Below are positions 5,689 through 6,699 of a stretch of 6,699 nt of DNA, one piece after another. The notes under the pieces were generated by a model. It was not told the origin of the DNA. It made no database searches and saw only the letters and a list, made by a program, of their open reading frames with translations. Position 1 is the stretch's first letter, and the number at the start of each line of letters is the position of its first letter. The stretch is from Chrysiogenia bacterium. GTDB taxonomy: Bacteria > JAGRBM01. Position numbers and translations under genes: made by a program. The stretch spans positions 1 through 6,699 of the forward strand of contig JAGRBM010000077.1 of assembly GCA_020434085.1 (NCBI GenBank), given 5' to 3'.

Positions 5689-6288
5689 ATGAACATGATC
5701 AAGAGCCGAGTACCCACTTTCTTCGCCGCCGCCATTGCGGCCTTTGCCCTCTCGCTTGGCGCCACCAACGCCCGCGCGGCGGAGAGCTTCACCATCGACG
5801 GAAATCACTCCTACGTAGTCTTCAAGGTGTTGCACCTGGGCGTCTCCAACAACTGGGGCCGCTTCAACGACATCTCCGGTACGGTGAACTTCGACGAAGC
5901 CAATCCCGAAAAGAGCAGCGTGAACCTGGTGATCAAGGCTGACAGCGTCGACACGGGCGTGGCCAAACGTGACAAGCACCTGCGCGATACCGACTTCTTC
6001 AGCGCCAAGGAATTTCCGGTCATCACCTTCAAGAGCAAGAAGGTCGTCAAGAAAGGTGACAAGCAGTACGAAGTCACCGGCGATCTCTTTCTCCACGGCG
6101 TGACGAAGGAAATCACCACCACGTTCACTCACACGGGCACCATGGAAAAGGATCCGTGGGGCAACAAGCGCGTGGGCGGCGAAACCGAGTTCACGATCGA
6201 CCGGACCGACTTTGGTATCAACTACCGGCCGGAGGTAGTCGGCACCAAGGTCACCATTCACGCCGCGTTCGAAGCCATCCACAAGTAA
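5689..6288 (+). CDS. Secreted YceI-family protein (lipocalin-like, polyisoprenoid-binding type)
   Basis: The 199 residues start with a classic Sec signal peptide: Lys5/Arg7, the hydrophobic core FFAAAIAAFALSLG and a probable cleavage around ARA-AES (residues 30-31). The mature part, about 168 residues, is a full YceI domain. It opens with FTIDGNHSYVVFKVLHLGVS, followed by GRFNDISGTVNFD (57-69), the KADSVDTG segment (83-90), DKHLRDTDFFSAKEFPVITF (95-114), GDLFLHGVTKEI (131-142) and FTIDRTDFGINY (168-179). Family members form a beta-barrel that binds isoprenoid or other amphiphilic lipids; Thermus TTHA0802 binds a polyisoprenoid. In many bacteria the physiological role is unclear, with links to quinone handling and stress. 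The protein should be periplasmic. AAGGAG lies 5 bases before the chosen ATG. A strong hairpin follows the stop, and a membrane protein gene begins 48 bases on. The partner cytochrome b561 gene found beside some YceI genes is not evident in the visible part of the neighbour. Confidence 0.95.
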   Translation: MNMIKSRVPTFFAAAIAAFALSLGATNARAAESFTIDGNHSYVVFKVLHLGVSNNWGRFNDISGTVNFDEANPEKSSVNLVIKADSVDTGVAKRDKHLRDTDFFSAKEFPVITFKSKKVVKKGDKQYEVTGDLFLHGVTKEITTTFTHTGTMEKDPWGNKRVGGETEFTIDRTDFGINYRPEVVGTKVTIHAAFEAIHK

Positions 6289-6295
6289 TCAGGCG

Positions 6296-6323
6296 CCGTC
6301 CCCGCGCAAACGCGCGGGGACGG
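6296..6323 (+). terminator. Strong hairpin after the YceI gene, probable terminator
   Basis: A perfect 12-bp stem (CCGTCCCCGCGC at 6296-6307, GCGCGGGGACGG at 6312-6323) has a 4-base AAAC loop and starts 8 bases past the YceI stop codon. The bases that follow (GTAATTCCC) are not a U-tract. It may be a U-poor terminator, an mRNA 3'-end stabiliser, or a partial stop before the next gene, whose ATG is 13 bases beyond it. Confidence 0.65.
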
Positions 6324-6336
6324 GTAATTCCCTCCC

Positions 6337-6699
6337 ATGTTGCAGGCAATCCTTCCATCCATCATCGGCACTTTGCTCGTCACCACGCTGAGCGCGGTTT
6401 TTCTGGCACTGGCCTGGAAACCCTGGCAAGACGTGCGTCCGGCCAAGCCGGGGTGGGGCGCCGCGCTGGGCCTTGGCATGGGCTACGCGCTTGCCCACGG
6501 CTACCTGGTAGGCTGGCCCGCGCTACCGCCGGTCACGGGCAAGCAGTGGGTCTTTGCCCTCGCACTGGCGGCAGCGGTGATCGGCAGCGTCCACGCGCTC
6601 GTGGCCGACAAACGCCCCGCGCACTTCGGCCTGTGCGGCGCGATGGCGCTGGCCGTGCCGATCGCAACACTACAAAGCAAGCTGCAATACGGCTGGGAG
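6337..6699 (+). CDS. Integral membrane protein of unknown function, 3'-truncated by the window edge
   Basis: The frame stays open from ATG 6337 to the last base, giving 121 residues. An in-frame TAA at 6325-6327 means the start cannot lie further upstream. The N-terminus MLQAILPSIIGTLLVTTLSA leads into about four hydrophobic segments (roughly residues 4-27, 40-60, 70-90 and 97-115) rich in Ala, Gly and Leu, with short loops such as WKPWQDVRPAKPGW and VADKRPAHF. I do not recognise a family from this part. There is no clear Shine-Dalgarno sequence; the GC hairpin ends 13 bases before the ATG and may affect translation. The gene follows YceI on the same strand, but the hairpin between them makes co-transcription uncertain. 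GC-rich codon use and continuous hydrophobic periodicity support a real gene. Confidence 0.72.
   Translation, partial: MLQAILPSIIGTLLVTTLSAVFLALAWKPWQDVRPAKPGWGAALGLGMGYALAHGYLVGWPALPPVTGKQWVFALALAAAVIGSVHALVADKRPAHFGLCGAMALAVPIATLQSKLQYGWE

Noticed and set aside
5548-6282. 244-codon open frame on the minus strand
   Set aside because: It is antisense to the YceI gene, which has a signal peptide, a good ribosome binding site and all the family motifs.

Overview
The window (6699 bp, clearly GC-rich) looks like ordinary chromosome from a GC-rich Gram-negative bacterium. The gene mix is an SCP-x-type thiolase beside an acyl-CoA dehydrogenase, a TMTC-like membrane/TPR protein and a periplasmic YceI protein. 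This would fit a delta-proteobacterial or myxobacterial-like lineage or an uncultured relative, but the taxon is an inference and I cannot fix it. There is no tRNA, rRNA, CRISPR array, insertion sequence or phage gene.

Layout: (1) 1-334, minus: 3'-truncated gene for an unrecognised soluble protein. (2) 357-393: strong intrinsic terminator closing the gene block to its right. (3) 424-3672, minus: TetR regulator (3043-3672), then SCP-x-type thiolase (1782-2978), then acyl-CoA dehydrogenase (424-1575), all in the same direction. A promoter-like element and a 22-bp inverted repeat precede the TetR gene. The 206-bp gap between thiolase and dehydrogenase holds no gene but has a 17-bp palindrome and a 10-bp-stem hairpin. 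(4) 3762-5429, minus: multispanning TMTC/DUF1736-like putative glycosyltransferase with C-terminal TPRs and a TTG start. (5) 5430-5688: divergent intergenic region. (6) 5689-6288, plus: secreted YceI protein, followed by a 12-bp-stem hairpin. (7) 6337-6699, plus: 3'-truncated integral membrane protein.

How the genes work together: the central block reads as a self-regulated acyl-CoA catabolism unit. The TetR protein probably represses its own promoter and, by read-through, the thiolase and dehydrogenase. The two enzymes are the first (dehydrogenation) and last (thiolysis) steps of a beta-oxidation turn. The hydratase and 3-hydroxyacyl-CoA dehydrogenase steps are not encoded here and must come from elsewhere. 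The SCP-x-type thiolase and the LCAD/IVD-like active site of the dehydrogenase both hint at branched or bulky acyl-CoA substrates. The TMTC-like and YceI genes diverge from a shared intergenic region and have no evident link to the catabolic block.

I found no convincing undescribed system. The best leads are the TetR operator, the palindrome in the thiolase-dehydrogenase gap, and the TMTC-like protein.
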